Assembly: GCA_029263635.1 (NCBI GenBank)
Contig: JAJUFY010000024.1
Span: forward strand, 1-13,650
DNA: 13,650 bases
Direction: 5' to 3'
Origin: Ectothiorhodospiraceae bacterium
GTDB lineage: Bacteria; Pseudomonadota; Gammaproteobacteria; Nitrococcales; AK92
Part shown: positions 1-7,481 of the stretch, piece by piece
Numbering within the stretch: position 1 is the first letter of the stretch
Layout of the letters: each line of letters begins with the position of its first letter
Position numbers and translations under genes: made by a program
Notes under the pieces: model-generated
The model's input: only the letters and a program-made list of their open reading frames with translations
What the model was told of the DNA's origin: nothing
Database searches by the model: none

Positions 1-1798
1 CCAGCAGCTGCGCCAGGCCTGCGGCCCCCAGCCCGGCGCCGACGCCGATCAGGCCGCCGATGCCGCACACGACCAGCGCCTCGGTATTGAACTGCAGCAG
101 GATGTTGCCGGTACGGGCGCCGGTGGCCATGCGCACGCCGATCTCCCGGGTGCGCTCGGTAACGCTCACCAGCATGATGTTCATCACTCCGATGCCGCCG
201 ACCAGCAGCGAAATCGCGGCCACCGAGCCCAGCAGCACGGTGAGGGTATTCTGGGTTTCCTCGGCCGTTTCCAGGATCGAGGCCGTGTTGCGGATCTGGA
301 AATCCATCTTGCCGTGGCGGGCAGCCAGCAGTTCTGTCATGGCCGCCTGGGTGGCATCGATGGCGGCGGCGTCCTCGACCTTGACCGTGATGGAGTTGAC
401 GAACTGGTGGCCGAACAGCCGCATGAAGCCGGTGGTGAGCGGCACCATGGCGGTATCGTCCATGTCCGAGCCCCAGGGCGTGGCGCCTTTGGGGGCCAGC
501 ACGCCGACCACTTCGAACGGCACGTTGCCGACCAGCACGTAGCGGCCGATGGGGCTTTCGCCGTCGGGGAACAGGTTGTTCACCACAGTCTGACCGAGCA
601 CGATCACCGGGGCATAGCCGTTGAGATCTTCCTCGCTGATGAAGGTGCCTTCGGCCATCTGCCAGTCGCGCGCGCGGGCGTGACCGGGCCAGACGCCGCT
701 GACGCTGGTCTGGTAATCGATGCTGCCGAAGCGCAGCGTCGCCCGCGTGCCGCGCTCCGGCGCCACCACCTCGACATTGGGGAGCTCCATCAGGGCCTGG
801 GCATCGGCCGGCGTCAGGCTGGCATTGTCGCCGCTGCCGCGCACGCCGGGGGCGCCCGGGCGCACCAGCAGCAGATTGGTGCCCATAGCCTGGATGCTCT
901 CCATCACCTGCTGCTTGCTGCCGTTGCCGATGGCCAGCATGGCCACCACCGCGGCGACGCCGATCACCACGCCCAGCAGGGTGAGCGCGCTGCGGAACAG
1001 GTTGGCCCGCAGCGAGCGCAGGGCCATTTTCACAGCCTCGCTCAGATCGGGCAGCCAGGCCTGCTCCGGACTTGCAGCAGGTGTCCGGGGCTGGCGGATG
1101 ACGGTGGCGGCGGCCCCGGAATCTTCCAGTACCCGGCCGTCCTTGATCTGGATGATGCGCTGGGCGTGGGAGGCGATTTCGGCGTCATGGGTGATGAGGA
1201 TGATGGTGTGCCCGTCGGCATGCAGCTGCTTGAGCAGCGCCAGCACTTCCTGGCCGCTCTTGCTGTCGAGCGCGCCGGTTGGCTCGTCGGCCAGGATCAC
1301 CTCGGCGCCGTTCATCAGCGCCCGGGCGATCGAGACGCGTTGCTGCTGGCCGCCGGATAGTTGGTTCGGCTTGTGGCCGGCGCGGTCGCCCAGCCCCAGC
1401 CGGGCCAGCAAGGCGTGGGCGCGCTCGATGCGCTCGCGCCTGCTGCGGCCGGCGTAAATGGCCGGCAGCTCGACGTTCTCCGCCGCCGTCACCGACGGCA
1501 GCAGATTGTAGCGCTGGAACACGAAACCGAAGGTGTCGCGCCGCAGGGCCGCCAGCGCGTCGGTATCCAGGGCGGCCACGTCCTGGCCGTTGACCAGATA
1601 GCGGCCGTGGCTGGGCCGGTCCAGGCAGCCGAGGATGTTCATCAATGTGGACTTGCCGGAGCCCGACTGGCCGACGATGGCGACGAACTCGCCGGCGTGG
1701 ATATCGAGCGAAACGTCGTCCAGCGCCCGCACCTCCGCTTCGCCGTTGGCGTAGACCTTGCTGACGCGCTCCAGGCGGAGCAGGGGAACGCCGCTCAC
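1..1798 (-). CDS. macB: MacB-type ABC exporter ATPase/permease (3' end outside the window)
   Basis: Inner-membrane half of a MacAB-TolC type tripartite exporter (macrolides, lipopeptides, heme or toxins in known members). 599 codons are visible and roughly 50 residues are missing at the left edge, judged from the usual length of about 650. The N-terminal ATPase has Walker A GQSGSGKS at residues 43-50, signature LSGGQQQR at 147-154, Walker B VILADEP at 167-173 with catalytic Glu172, and the H-loop His204. A linker leads to the permease: first membrane helix about 271-291, a large periplasmic domain to about 515, then helices near 518-545 and 575 onward, with the family motif ERTREIGVRM ending at residue 557. 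The start is GTG, and GTGA overlaps the TGA of macA, implying translational coupling. No tolC-like outer-membrane gene is visible. Identification is secure at family level; the substrate is unknown. Confidence 0.95.
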   Translation of the reverse strand, partial: MSGVPLLRLERVSKVYANGEAEVRALDDVSLDIHAGEFVAIVGQSGSGKSTLMNILGCLDRPSHGRYLVNGQDVAALDTDALAALRRDTFGFVFQRYNLLPSVTAAENVELPAIYAGRSRRERIERAHALLARLGLGDRAGHKPNQLSGGQQQRVSIARALMNGAEVILADEPTGALDSKSGQEVLALLKQLHADGHTIILITHDAEIASHAQRIIQIKDGRVLEDSGAAATVIRQPRTPAASPEQAWLPDLSEAVKMALRSLRANLFRSALTLLGVVIGVAAVVAMLAIGNGSKQQVMESIQAMGTNLLLVRPGAPGVRGSGDNASLTPADAQALMELPNVEVVAPERGTRATLRFGSIDYQTSVSGVWPGHARARDWQMAEGTFISEEDLNGYAPVIVLGQTVVNNLFPDGESPIGRYVLVGNVPFEVVGVLAPKGATPWGSDMDDTAMVPLTTGFMRLFGHQFVNSITVKVEDAAAIDATQAAMTELLAARHGKMDFQIRNTASILETAEETQNTLTVLLGSVAAISLLVGGIGVMNIMLVSVTERTREIGVRMATGARTGNILLQFNTEALVVCGIGGLIGVGAGLGAAGLAQLL

Positions 1799-2967
1799 AG
1801 CCGCGGCCCCCGGCGCCCGGCATTCGGCCGGCTGCTCGGATTCTGCGAGCCGAGCACGATCCTGTCGCCGACCTCGAGGCCCTCGACCACCTCGGCCGCG
1901 GTACGGCTGCGGACGCCGATGCGGACCTTGCGGTCCACCGGTCCGCGCTCGGTCAGCACCTGCACCCGATGGAGGCCGCCGCCGGCCGGCTGCAGTGCGC
2001 CCATCGGCACCACCGGTACATCGCGCGCCTGTTCCAGGACGAAGAAGACCTGCACGGTCATGTCCGTCATCAGCAGCTGCTCGGTGTTGTCGACGTCGAT
2101 CAGGACGTTGTAGAGCACGACGTCGTTGATGATCTCCGGCGTCGGCATGATCTGCCGGACCGTGCCGTGCCAGCGCCGGTCGGGCATGCCGAGGGTGGTG
2201 AAGTAGGCGGGCATGTCCGGCTGGAGCTTGACCACGTCCGCCTCGGACACCTGGGCCCAGACCGTCATGGTCTCCAGGTTGGCTACCCGCACGATCACCG
2301 GCGCCGACTGGCTGGCGTTGACGGTCTGCCCCTCGACCGCGCTTTCCGACACCACCGTGCCGTCCATCGGTGAGTAGATCTTGGTGTAGCCGAGATTGGC
2401 GATGTCGCCGGCCAGGGTGGCCTCGGCCGCCTTGATCTGCGCCTTGGTCGATTCGACCCGGGCGGCCGCGACCTTGACCGTCGCTTCGTTTTCATCGACC
2501 ACCACGCGGCTGGTGGCGCGCGCCTCCAGCAGCCGTTGGTTGCGGGCCAGCTGCTTGCGGGCCAGTTCCAGCTCCGCCTGCTGCTGCACCAGTTGCGCCT
2601 TGAGATTGTCGAGGTTGGCCTGTGAATTGCGCACCCGCTGCTCGTAGACGGTGGGATCGATCTCGGCGATCAGGTCGCCGCGTTTGACGCGCTGGCCGAT
2701 TTCGACATGCACCTTGTAGAGCTGGCCCGACACCTGCGTGCCGACGTCGACATAGTCGCGGGGCTTGAGCTTGCCGAGCGCCGTCACGGTGCGCTCGACG
2801 TCGCCGCGCTCGACCAGCGCCGTACGCAGCGGCGGCTGGGCGTTGCTCTGCAGATACTGCTGGGCGGTGACGACGCCGCCGATCACCAGCAGCACGAAGA
2901 CGGCCAGCAGCCAGCGCAGGCGTCGGGGCCGCCGTTGAGCGGGCGGTTGGAGCTTGTTGTCGGGCAT
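1795..2967 (-). CDS. macA: MacA-type periplasmic adaptor (membrane fusion protein)
   Basis: Periplasmic adaptor that links MacB to an outer-membrane TolC-like channel and stimulates its ATPase. Numbered from the ATG at 2967 (390 aa): a basic N-terminus, membrane anchor about 17-36, first lipoyl-like half 70-105 (DVGTQVSGQLYKV, then GQRVKRGDLIAEIDP), alpha-helical hairpin about 106-188 rich in Gln, Ala and Leu, second lipoyl half about 192-225 (YSPMDGTVVSESAVEGQTV), a beta-barrel to about 310 and the membrane-proximal domain to the end. A GTG at 2994 would add nine residues; I prefer the ATG because the protein then starts just before the basic anchor region, but neither start has a strong Shine-Dalgarno. 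It is the first gene of a macA-macB operon that ends by overlapping the macB start. No Cys lipobox is seen, so the N-terminus is probably an uncleaved anchor. Confidence 0.93.
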   Translation of the reverse strand: MPDNKLQPPAQRRPRRLRWLLAVFVLLVIGGVVTAQQYLQSNAQPPLRTALVERGDVERTVTALGKLKPRDYVDVGTQVSGQLYKVHVEIGQRVKRGDLIAEIDPTVYEQRVRNSQANLDNLKAQLVQQQAELELARKQLARNQRLLEARATSRVVVDENEATVKVAAARVESTKAQIKAAEATLAGDIANLGYTKIYSPMDGTVVSESAVEGQTVNASQSAPVIVRVANLETMTVWAQVSEADVVKLQPDMPAYFTTLGMPDRRWHGTVRQIMPTPEIINDVVLYNVLIDVDNTEQLLMTDMTVQVFFVLEQARDVPVVPMGALQPAGGGLHRVQVLTERGPVDRKVRIGVRSRTAAEVVEGLEVGDRIVLGSQNPSSRPNAGRRGPRL

Positions 2968-3077
2968 GGTGTCGCTCGCAAAAAACACGGTCACCGGTCA
3001 GGCCGGCGGCAAAAAGTGTACGGGAAACAGGGTGACTGCCGAATGTGAAGCAACTTCGAAGACGGCGCGAAGTCTGT

Positions 3078-3106
3078 CGGCAGACGGACCAACGGTTAGT
3101 CTGCCG
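3078..3106. repeat. 8-bp inverted repeat, operator-like
   Basis: CGGCAGAC at 3078-3085 is the exact reverse complement of GTCTGCCG at 3099-3106, separated by 13 bases. The left arm is also part of a smaller hairpin, GTCTG-TCGG-CAGAC, at 3072-3085. Placement midway between divergent macA and the PLD-like gene suits a dimeric regulator's operator. In GC-rich DNA an 8-bp repeat can arise by chance, so confidence is low. Confidence 0.3.
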
Positions 3107-3170
3107 TGCCTGAGCCGAGTTCCGGAGGAACTGGCCGGCAGGCAGGAAGTGCGAACGGTGCACGGCGCAG

Positions 3171-3186
3171 CGGCGGCCTGCCGCCG
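3171..3186. other. GC hairpin in the leader of the PLD-like gene
   Basis: CGGCGG-CCTG-CCGCCG is a perfect 6-bp stem with a 4-base loop, lying about 70 bases before the GTG start. Part of it (GCCTGCCG, 3176-3183) can alternatively pair with CGGCAGGC at 3136-3143. There is no following T-run, so it is not a classical terminator. Confidence 0.25.
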
Positions 3187-3230
3187 GCAGCGCTTGGGCT
3201 TTACCGTCTCTACCCGCAGAACAGGAGACA

Positions 3231-3260
3231 GTGAATCAGGGAATAGCGATCAAAACGTGA
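3231..3260 (+). other. Possible 9-codon leader ORF coupled to the PLD-like gene
   Basis: An AGGAG at 3223-3227 precedes a GTG at 3231 that opens a nine-codon frame (VNQGIAIKT) ending in TGA at 3258-3260. That stop overlaps the GTG (3257) I take as the start of the PLD-like gene, as GTGA. The AGGAG is only 3 bases from the mini-ORF GTG, shorter than usual, but it is about 29 bases from the PLD start, too far to serve it directly. Translational coupling through the mini-ORF is therefore possible but unproven. Confidence 0.25.
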
Positions 3261-4660
3261 AGCGTAGACTGCGTTGGGGCCTGGCGCTGGCCGCCTATGC
3301 CGGTATCAGTGCCTACTATCGTTTCCGGCAGCAGCCTCCCGGCATCGACGGCGGCCCGTGTCGCCGCTTTCGAGTGCCGGCCGAAAGCATCGGCTTTCAC
3401 CACGACACCACCTGGTACGAGGACGATGAACGGCAGTCGGTGCTGCAGATTACCGACGAGCTGATCCGCCTGATCGAGGCGGCGCGCCGGTTCGTGGTGA
3501 TGGACGTGTTCCTGTTCAGCCTGCATCACGCTGATCGGGCGAGCGATTACCTGCCGACCACCCGCCAGATCGTCGACGCCTTCCGCGTCCATGAACGCCC
3601 GGCCTGGTTCATCACCGACCCCATCAACACCAGCTACGGCAGCTGGATCAGTCCGCCTCTGCAGTGGCTGGAGCAGGCCGGAGTCCAGGTGGTTGTTACC
3701 AATCTACGCAAGCTTCGAGACAATAACCTTTTGTATTCGCCGGCTTGGAGGATGTTTCTGCAGTGGATTGATACGTCGTTGCCGCCGCGGTTCAAGAACC
3801 CTCTGGAGCCTAACGCCACCACCACGCCGTGGGCCATCCTCGAAGCCATCAACGCCCGCGGTAACCACCGCAAGCTGCTGATCGCCGATAACGGCGACGA
3901 CTACGTCAGCTTCATCACCTCCTCCAACTTCGAGGATGCCAGCAGCTATTTCGGCAACACCAGCGTCACCATACGCAGCGCCGGGGTGGCGCGGCAGCTG
4001 CTGGAGGCGGAGAAAGCGGTCGCCCGCATGTCGGGAGTGGAAATTCCGGTAGAGATTCCCGAGGCCGGGGAGGGCGAGGGCGATTGCGAGGTCACGCCAC
4101 TGATGGGCATGGACATCAAGCACGCGCTGCTTGGCGACCTCCGGCGCGCCAGCCGCGGGGATCGGCTGTTCCTGTTCGCCCAGTTCCTGTCGGAGCGGGA
4201 GCTGATCGAGGCGCTGGTGCGGGCCAGCCGCCGCGGTGTGAGCGGTGTGCTGGTGCTGGACCAGAACAAGGTCGACTTCGGCAATCCCAAGCTCGGCTAT
4301 CCGAATCAGCTGACCGGTCCGGAGCTTGCCAGCCGCACCGGCTTCGAGCTGCGCTGGGCCAACATCCGCCGTGAGGAATACCACAACCAGTTCATGCTGC
4401 TGGAGACCCCGGAGCGCTGCATCTTTCACGTCGGCTCCGCCAACTACAACCGCCGCAGCCTCTCCGCGACCGTGCTGGAGACCAACGTGCGCATCGACGC
4501 GCCCCTGGACTCCGTACTCGGCCGGCAGGTGCTCGACTACGCTCACTGGATGGCCAGCGATCCGCGCAGCCTGCCTTACGAGTACGGCCGGCGGCAGACC
4601 TCGCCGCTGAAGTACTGGTTCTACCGTTTCCTGGAGGCGACCGGCAGCGGCACTTTCTAG
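3257..4660 (+). CDS. Membrane-anchored phospholipase D / cardiolipin-synthase-like protein
   Basis: A 467-residue PLD-superfamily protein; members cleave or exchange phosphodiester bonds in lipids through paired HKD (HxKxxxxD) motifs. The basic N-terminus followed by a hydrophobic stretch at about residues 7-21 looks like an uncleaved signal anchor. The first motif is intact: His204, Lys206 and Asp211, followed by TSSN. The second keeps His376 but has Gln378 and Glu383 in place of Lys and Asp, followed by the usual GSANYNRRSL. Bilobal length matches cardiolipin synthases and related PLDs. The open frame extends upstream to 2954, but upstream sequence shows no protein-like character, so I choose GTG 3257; no well-spaced Shine-Dalgarno supports it. 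Residues about 146-186 use unusual codons. It is transcribed divergently from macA and converges on the TlpA-like gene. Substrate unknown; a nuclease role is less likely given the anchor. Confidence 0.82.
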   Translation: MKRRLRWGLALAAYAGISAYYRFRQQPPGIDGGPCRRFRVPAESIGFHHDTTWYEDDERQSVLQITDELIRLIEAARRFVVMDVFLFSLHHADRASDYLPTTRQIVDAFRVHERPAWFITDPINTSYGSWISPPLQWLEQAGVQVVVTNLRKLRDNNLLYSPAWRMFLQWIDTSLPPRFKNPLEPNATTTPWAILEAINARGNHRKLLIADNGDDYVSFITSSNFEDASSYFGNTSVTIRSAGVARQLLEAEKAVARMSGVEIPVEIPEAGEGEGDCEVTPLMGMDIKHALLGDLRRASRGDRLFLFAQFLSERELIEALVRASRRGVSGVLVLDQNKVDFGNPKLGYPNQLTGPELASRTGFELRWANIRREEYHNQFMLLETPERCIFHVGSANYNRRSLSATVLETNVRIDAPLDSVLGRQVLDYAHWMASDPRSLPYEYGRRQTSPLKYWFYRFLEATGSGTF

Positions 4661-4690
4661 CGCGCGGCCGGGAGGGCAGGGCGGCGCAGG

Positions 4691-5497
4691 TTACCGTCGC
4701 CGCTGCAAAGCGCGCAGGTAGTCGCCGAGGCGGGCGCTGGAGAGTTCGCCGAGATGGGTGTGAGCCAGCTTGCCGTCGGCGTCGAAGAACAGCGTGGTCG
4801 GCAGGCCCGGTGCGGAGAAGTGGTCGCCGACCCGGCCGTGCAGATCGAGCAGTACGTTGCGCAGCTGCAGCTGCTCGATGGACAGGTACTGTCGCACCGT
4901 CGCCGGGGCTTCGGCCTGATTCACGAACAGAAAATGCACGGCCGGATGGGACTGCTGGGCTGCCGCCAGGGTCGGCATCTCGCGCCGGCACGGCGGGCAC
5001 CAGCTGGCCCACAGGTTGAGCACCACCGGCTGGCCGCGGAAGCTGTCGAGCGTTACCGGGACGCCCTGCAAGTCTTCGACGGTCAGCGCCGGCAGCGGCT
5101 TGTCGGTGGCGCGGCGCAGCGCATCGTGGACGGCATTCAGGCCGCCCCACGCGGTGAGGCCGACCAGCAGCGGGGCAAGCAGGCGCTGCGGCCGGTAGCT
5201 GTGCCGGTAAATGAACCACAGCGCCGCTGTTGCGGCGGCGGCAATGCCGGCCAGCGGGGCGTAGCCGTCCTGCCAGACAAACAGCGCCTGCCACGGCTGC
5301 TCCCGAAAGTCGGTCAGATGCGTCAACACGTACACTAGCCGCGCTGCCAGCAATCCACCGAGCAGGCTCCACCACAGCGGCCGTTCCAGGCTTGCGCCGC
5401 CACGGCGCTCGAGCAGGCGCGCGGTCAGCAGCGCGGCAATGACTCCCAGCAGCAGGAACAGGCGCGGCAGGGCGATGACGACAGGGCCAAGCGCCAT
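4691..5497 (-). CDS. TlpA-like thiol:disulfide protein fused to a degenerate Lgt-like membrane domain
   Basis: 268 residues. The C-terminal half (about 135-268) is a TlpA/ResA-type thioredoxin domain with the redox motif WCPPC at 166-170 and the cis-proline loop GLPTT at 231-235, so it should reduce or isomerise periplasmic disulfides, for example in cytochrome c maturation. The N-terminal half has about four membrane segments (7-27, 41-58, 77-97, 104-124). Its pattern (AARLVYVLTH at 51-60, then EQPWQALFVWQDGYAPLAG at 66-84) resembles prolipoprotein diacylglyceryl transferase, where the equivalent stretch contains the essential HGGL histidine. That histidine is absent here, so lipid-transfer activity is unlikely. 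The ATG has GGAG about 10 bases upstream. The gene lies 30 bases from the convergent PLD-like gene. I believe similar fusions occur in Pseudomonas-like bacteria, from memory. Confidence 0.88.
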   Translation of the reverse strand: MALGPVVIALPRLFLLLGVIAALLTARLLERRGGASLERPLWWSLLGGLLAARLVYVLTHLTDFREQPWQALFVWQDGYAPLAGIAAAATAALWFIYRHSYRPQRLLAPLLVGLTAWGGLNAVHDALRRATDKPLPALTVEDLQGVPVTLDSFRGQPVVLNLWASWCPPCRREMPTLAAAQQSHPAVHFLFVNQAEAPATVRQYLSIEQLQLRNVLLDLHGRVGDHFSAPGLPTTLFFDADGKLAHTHLGELSSARLGDYLRALQRRR

Positions 5498-5787
5498 GGC
5501 TCTAGCTCTCCAAGGACTTGATGCAGAAGAAACGATTCGCTCGGGTTCCGTGGCCGGAACCGCGGCTTAGCGTATCAGCTCAGGACCATGCCGGCTGAAG
5601 CGGCTATGCATCTTCGCGCAGAACAGGCTGCGAATCAGCCCCGCCAGCTCTCGGTCTGGGGGAGCGCGGTCGATGATCGGCTGCCGGTCTTGTCAATCCG
5701 GGCGGGAGGGGAGAGCTGCGGTTGCACGGAAAGATGTGGCGATAAGATGTTGATGTTCCAGTGCTGTCCGTTTTGAGTGCGATTCCC
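5498..5787. other. 290-base gene-free region, with a hairpin at 5544-5561
   Basis: No convincing coding sequence: the short frames here lack family-like character. It lies upstream of the TlpA-like gene and downstream of the GGDEF/EAL gene, both on the minus strand. A perfect 7-bp stem, GGTTCCG-TGGC-CGGAACC, sits at 5544-5561, about 50 bases before the TlpA-like start, with no T-run, so it is more likely leader structure or an operator than a terminator. A minus-strand TTGACA near 5692-5697 lacks a matching -10. GC content falls near 5720-5785. No small RNA could be recognised. Confidence 0.4.
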
Positions 5788-7464
5788 TTACAACCGGGCC
5801 GGCTGTGCCAGCGCATAGCCTTGCGCGTAATCCAGCTGCAGCTCGCGGACGCGGGCCAGCTGCGCATCGTCCTCCACCCACTTGGCGATGGTCTGCTTGC
5901 CGCTTAGGTGCGCGATGCGGTTCACGGCATCGATCAGTACGCTGTTGATGGGCGCATCAGCCAGTGCCTGGATCAGGGCGCCGTTGATCTTGAACTGGTC
6001 GGCCGGCAGCGACGGCAGGACGTCCAGGTGGTTGATACCGCAATCGTCGAGAATGACCGCAAAGCCTGCGGCACGCAGGGCTTCGGCCTGGAGCCGCGCC
6101 TGCGGGTCGTCCCGCAACAGGGCTTCGTGCAGCTCGAAGGCAAGCCGTTTGGGCGCGACGCCATGCTGCCGGCACTGCTCGAGGACGAAGGATGGCAGCT
6201 CGGGGTCGAGCACGCTCTGCGCCGAGAGGTTGATCGAGTAGCCGGCGGGCGAATCGTCCGCCGGCTCGCCGGCGGCGTGGGCAACGACCTTGCTGATGAC
6301 CCAGCGATCGAGGCGGCTGCCGAGCTCGGTATGGCCGACAGTGGCCAGCAAGGCCTCGGGAGAGGTCAGCTGGCCGGCCTGGTCGACCACCCGCAGCAGG
6401 ATCTCGGCGTACGCGGGCCGCTGCGCGGCTGTGAGCGGCACCGCCGGTTGGGCCAGCAGGCGCAGCCGGCTGGTGCGCAGCGGCGGTCGGCGGACACGCT
6501 GGCTGTCCTGCGCGCTGTCGGCGATCTCGACGCGGTTGCCGCCAGCCTCCTTGGCATCCAGGCATGCCTGCCGGCCTCGCTGCAGGGCGGCCTTGCCGCC
6601 GGGCACATCATCCAGCGCCACCAGGCCGATGCTGGCGCTCAGCTCCGGCCCCGGGCCGCCGGCATCCACCAGCCGCGTCTGCTGTACGGTCCTGAGCAGG
6701 GCATCCGCGACCGGCCTTGCATTCTCGAGCGTACAGTCGCGCAGCAGCAGGCCGAATGCGTCATCGTCGACCCGCGCCAGCACGTCGCCGCGGCGGGCAT
6801 GGGCGTCCAGTTCCTGCGCCACGGAGAGCAGCGCGCTTTCTGCCGCATCGCGGCCGTAATCGGCGGCAAGCTGCTGAAAAGAATCGAGATCCAGATAGCA
6901 AAGCGTATGGCTGCCCTGCCGCTCGCCGGCCAGCAGCTGGTCGAGCAGGGCAATCAGGGCTGCACGGGTCGGCAGGCCGGTCAACGGGTCGCGAGAATCG
7001 TCGGGGACAGCCGCCGGCGAGTCGGCGGCGGCCGCGAAACCCGCCAGGGTCGGTTGCGGAGGAGGGTGCAGCTTGGATCCTGCCGGCGATTGCCGGTTCG
7101 GGCTCTGAACGTGCGCGACCAGCAGAACGACGCGATTGTCGCGATCGGTGATCGGCCGCAGCGAGAACACGATCGGCGTCGCCTGCTGCGCGGTATTCCA
7201 TACCGCCGCTTCGCGGCGCAGCACCTGCCCGGCGGCGGCGGCGGCAACGGCTGCACGCAGGCGGCCGGCGTCTTCGTCGTGCAGCAGCTGCCAGCCGATG
7301 TCGCAGATGTTCCTGCCTTCGACCTCGCTGGGATTAAGGCCCCAGAACGCCAGTGCCTGCCGATCGATGTCCAAGATCTCGCCATCCGGCTTGAGCAGCG
7401 CTGTGAACGCAAAGCCGTTTTCGGAAACGGTGGCGTGTCGCCGTTCCTGCCTGGTATCGGTCAT
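5788..7464 (-). CDS. PAS - degenerate GGDEF - degenerate EAL protein, probable c-di-GMP receptor (FimX-like)
   Basis: 558 residues, cytoplasmic, no membrane segment. PAS-like domain about 15-120 (FTALLKPDGEILDIDRQALAFWG). GGDEF domain about 158-315, opening DPLTGLPTR, but the active-site GGDEF is DDDAF (233-237) and the substrate Asn of FKxxND is lost (FQQLAADYG). EAL domain about 332-558: EAL is EIL (354-356); Asn412, Glu444, Asp473-Asp474, Lys492 and Gln548 are kept, but the usual DFG reads DCG, KID reads KIN (492-494), and AEGVE reads AKWVE (527-531), replacing the catalytic-base Glu by Lys528. Diguanylate cyclase activity should be lost and phosphodiesterase activity is doubtful, while a binding site may survive, as in FimX, LapD or CsrD. 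It lies 85 bases downstream of the DUF6763 gene. FimX-like type IV pilus control is inference; no pilus genes are in view. Confidence 0.85.
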   Translation of the reverse strand: MTDTRQERRHATVSENGFAFTALLKPDGEILDIDRQALAFWGLNPSEVEGRNICDIGWQLLHDEDAGRLRAAVAAAAAGQVLRREAAVWNTAQQATPIVFSLRPITDRDNRVVLLVAHVQSPNRQSPAGSKLHPPPQPTLAGFAAAADSPAAVPDDSRDPLTGLPTRAALIALLDQLLAGERQGSHTLCYLDLDSFQQLAADYGRDAAESALLSVAQELDAHARRGDVLARVDDDAFGLLLRDCTLENARPVADALLRTVQQTRLVDAGGPGPELSASIGLVALDDVPGGKAALQRGRQACLDAKEAGGNRVEIADSAQDSQRVRRPPLRTSRLRLLAQPAVPLTAAQRPAYAEILLRVVDQAGQLTSPEALLATVGHTELGSRLDRWVISKVVAHAAGEPADDSPAGYSINLSAQSVLDPELPSFVLEQCRQHGVAPKRLAFELHEALLRDDPQARLQAEALRAAGFAVILDDCGINHLDVLPSLPADQFKINGALIQALADAPINSVLIDAVNRIAHLSGKQTIAKWVEDDAQLARVRELQLDYAQGYALAQPARL

Positions 7465-7481
7465 GGCCTCACCCGAGCGGT

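Larger units (their letters stand above)
2968..3256. promoter_or_regulatory. Divergent intergenic region between macA and the PLD-like gene
   Basis: About 290 bases separate the divergent macA and PLD-like genes and must hold promoters for both. I see no convincing sigma-70 promoter by eye. The region carries several inverted repeats (3072-3085, 3078-3106, 3136-3183) and a GC hairpin at 3171-3186, and it is less GC-rich near macA (A-runs around 2981-2986 and 3011-3015). The repeats could be regulator sites or leader RNA structure; this is inference. Confidence 0.45.

Noticed and set aside
314..1360. 348-codon open frame on the plus strand opposite macB
   Set aside because: The macB strand has complete Walker A, signature, Walker B and H-loop motifs; the opposite translation is His/Gly/Ala-rich with no domain.
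2954..3256. N-terminal extension of the PLD-like protein from ATG 2954
   Set aside because: It would overlap the 5' end of macA and encode a Cys/Arg-rich segment before the hydrophobic anchor. GTG 3257 gives a natural basic-hydrophobic N-terminus.
5588..5776. 62-codon plus-strand frame in the gap after the TlpA-like gene
   Set aside because: No Shine-Dalgarno, no recognisable motif, and composition typical of chance frames in a GC-rich gap.
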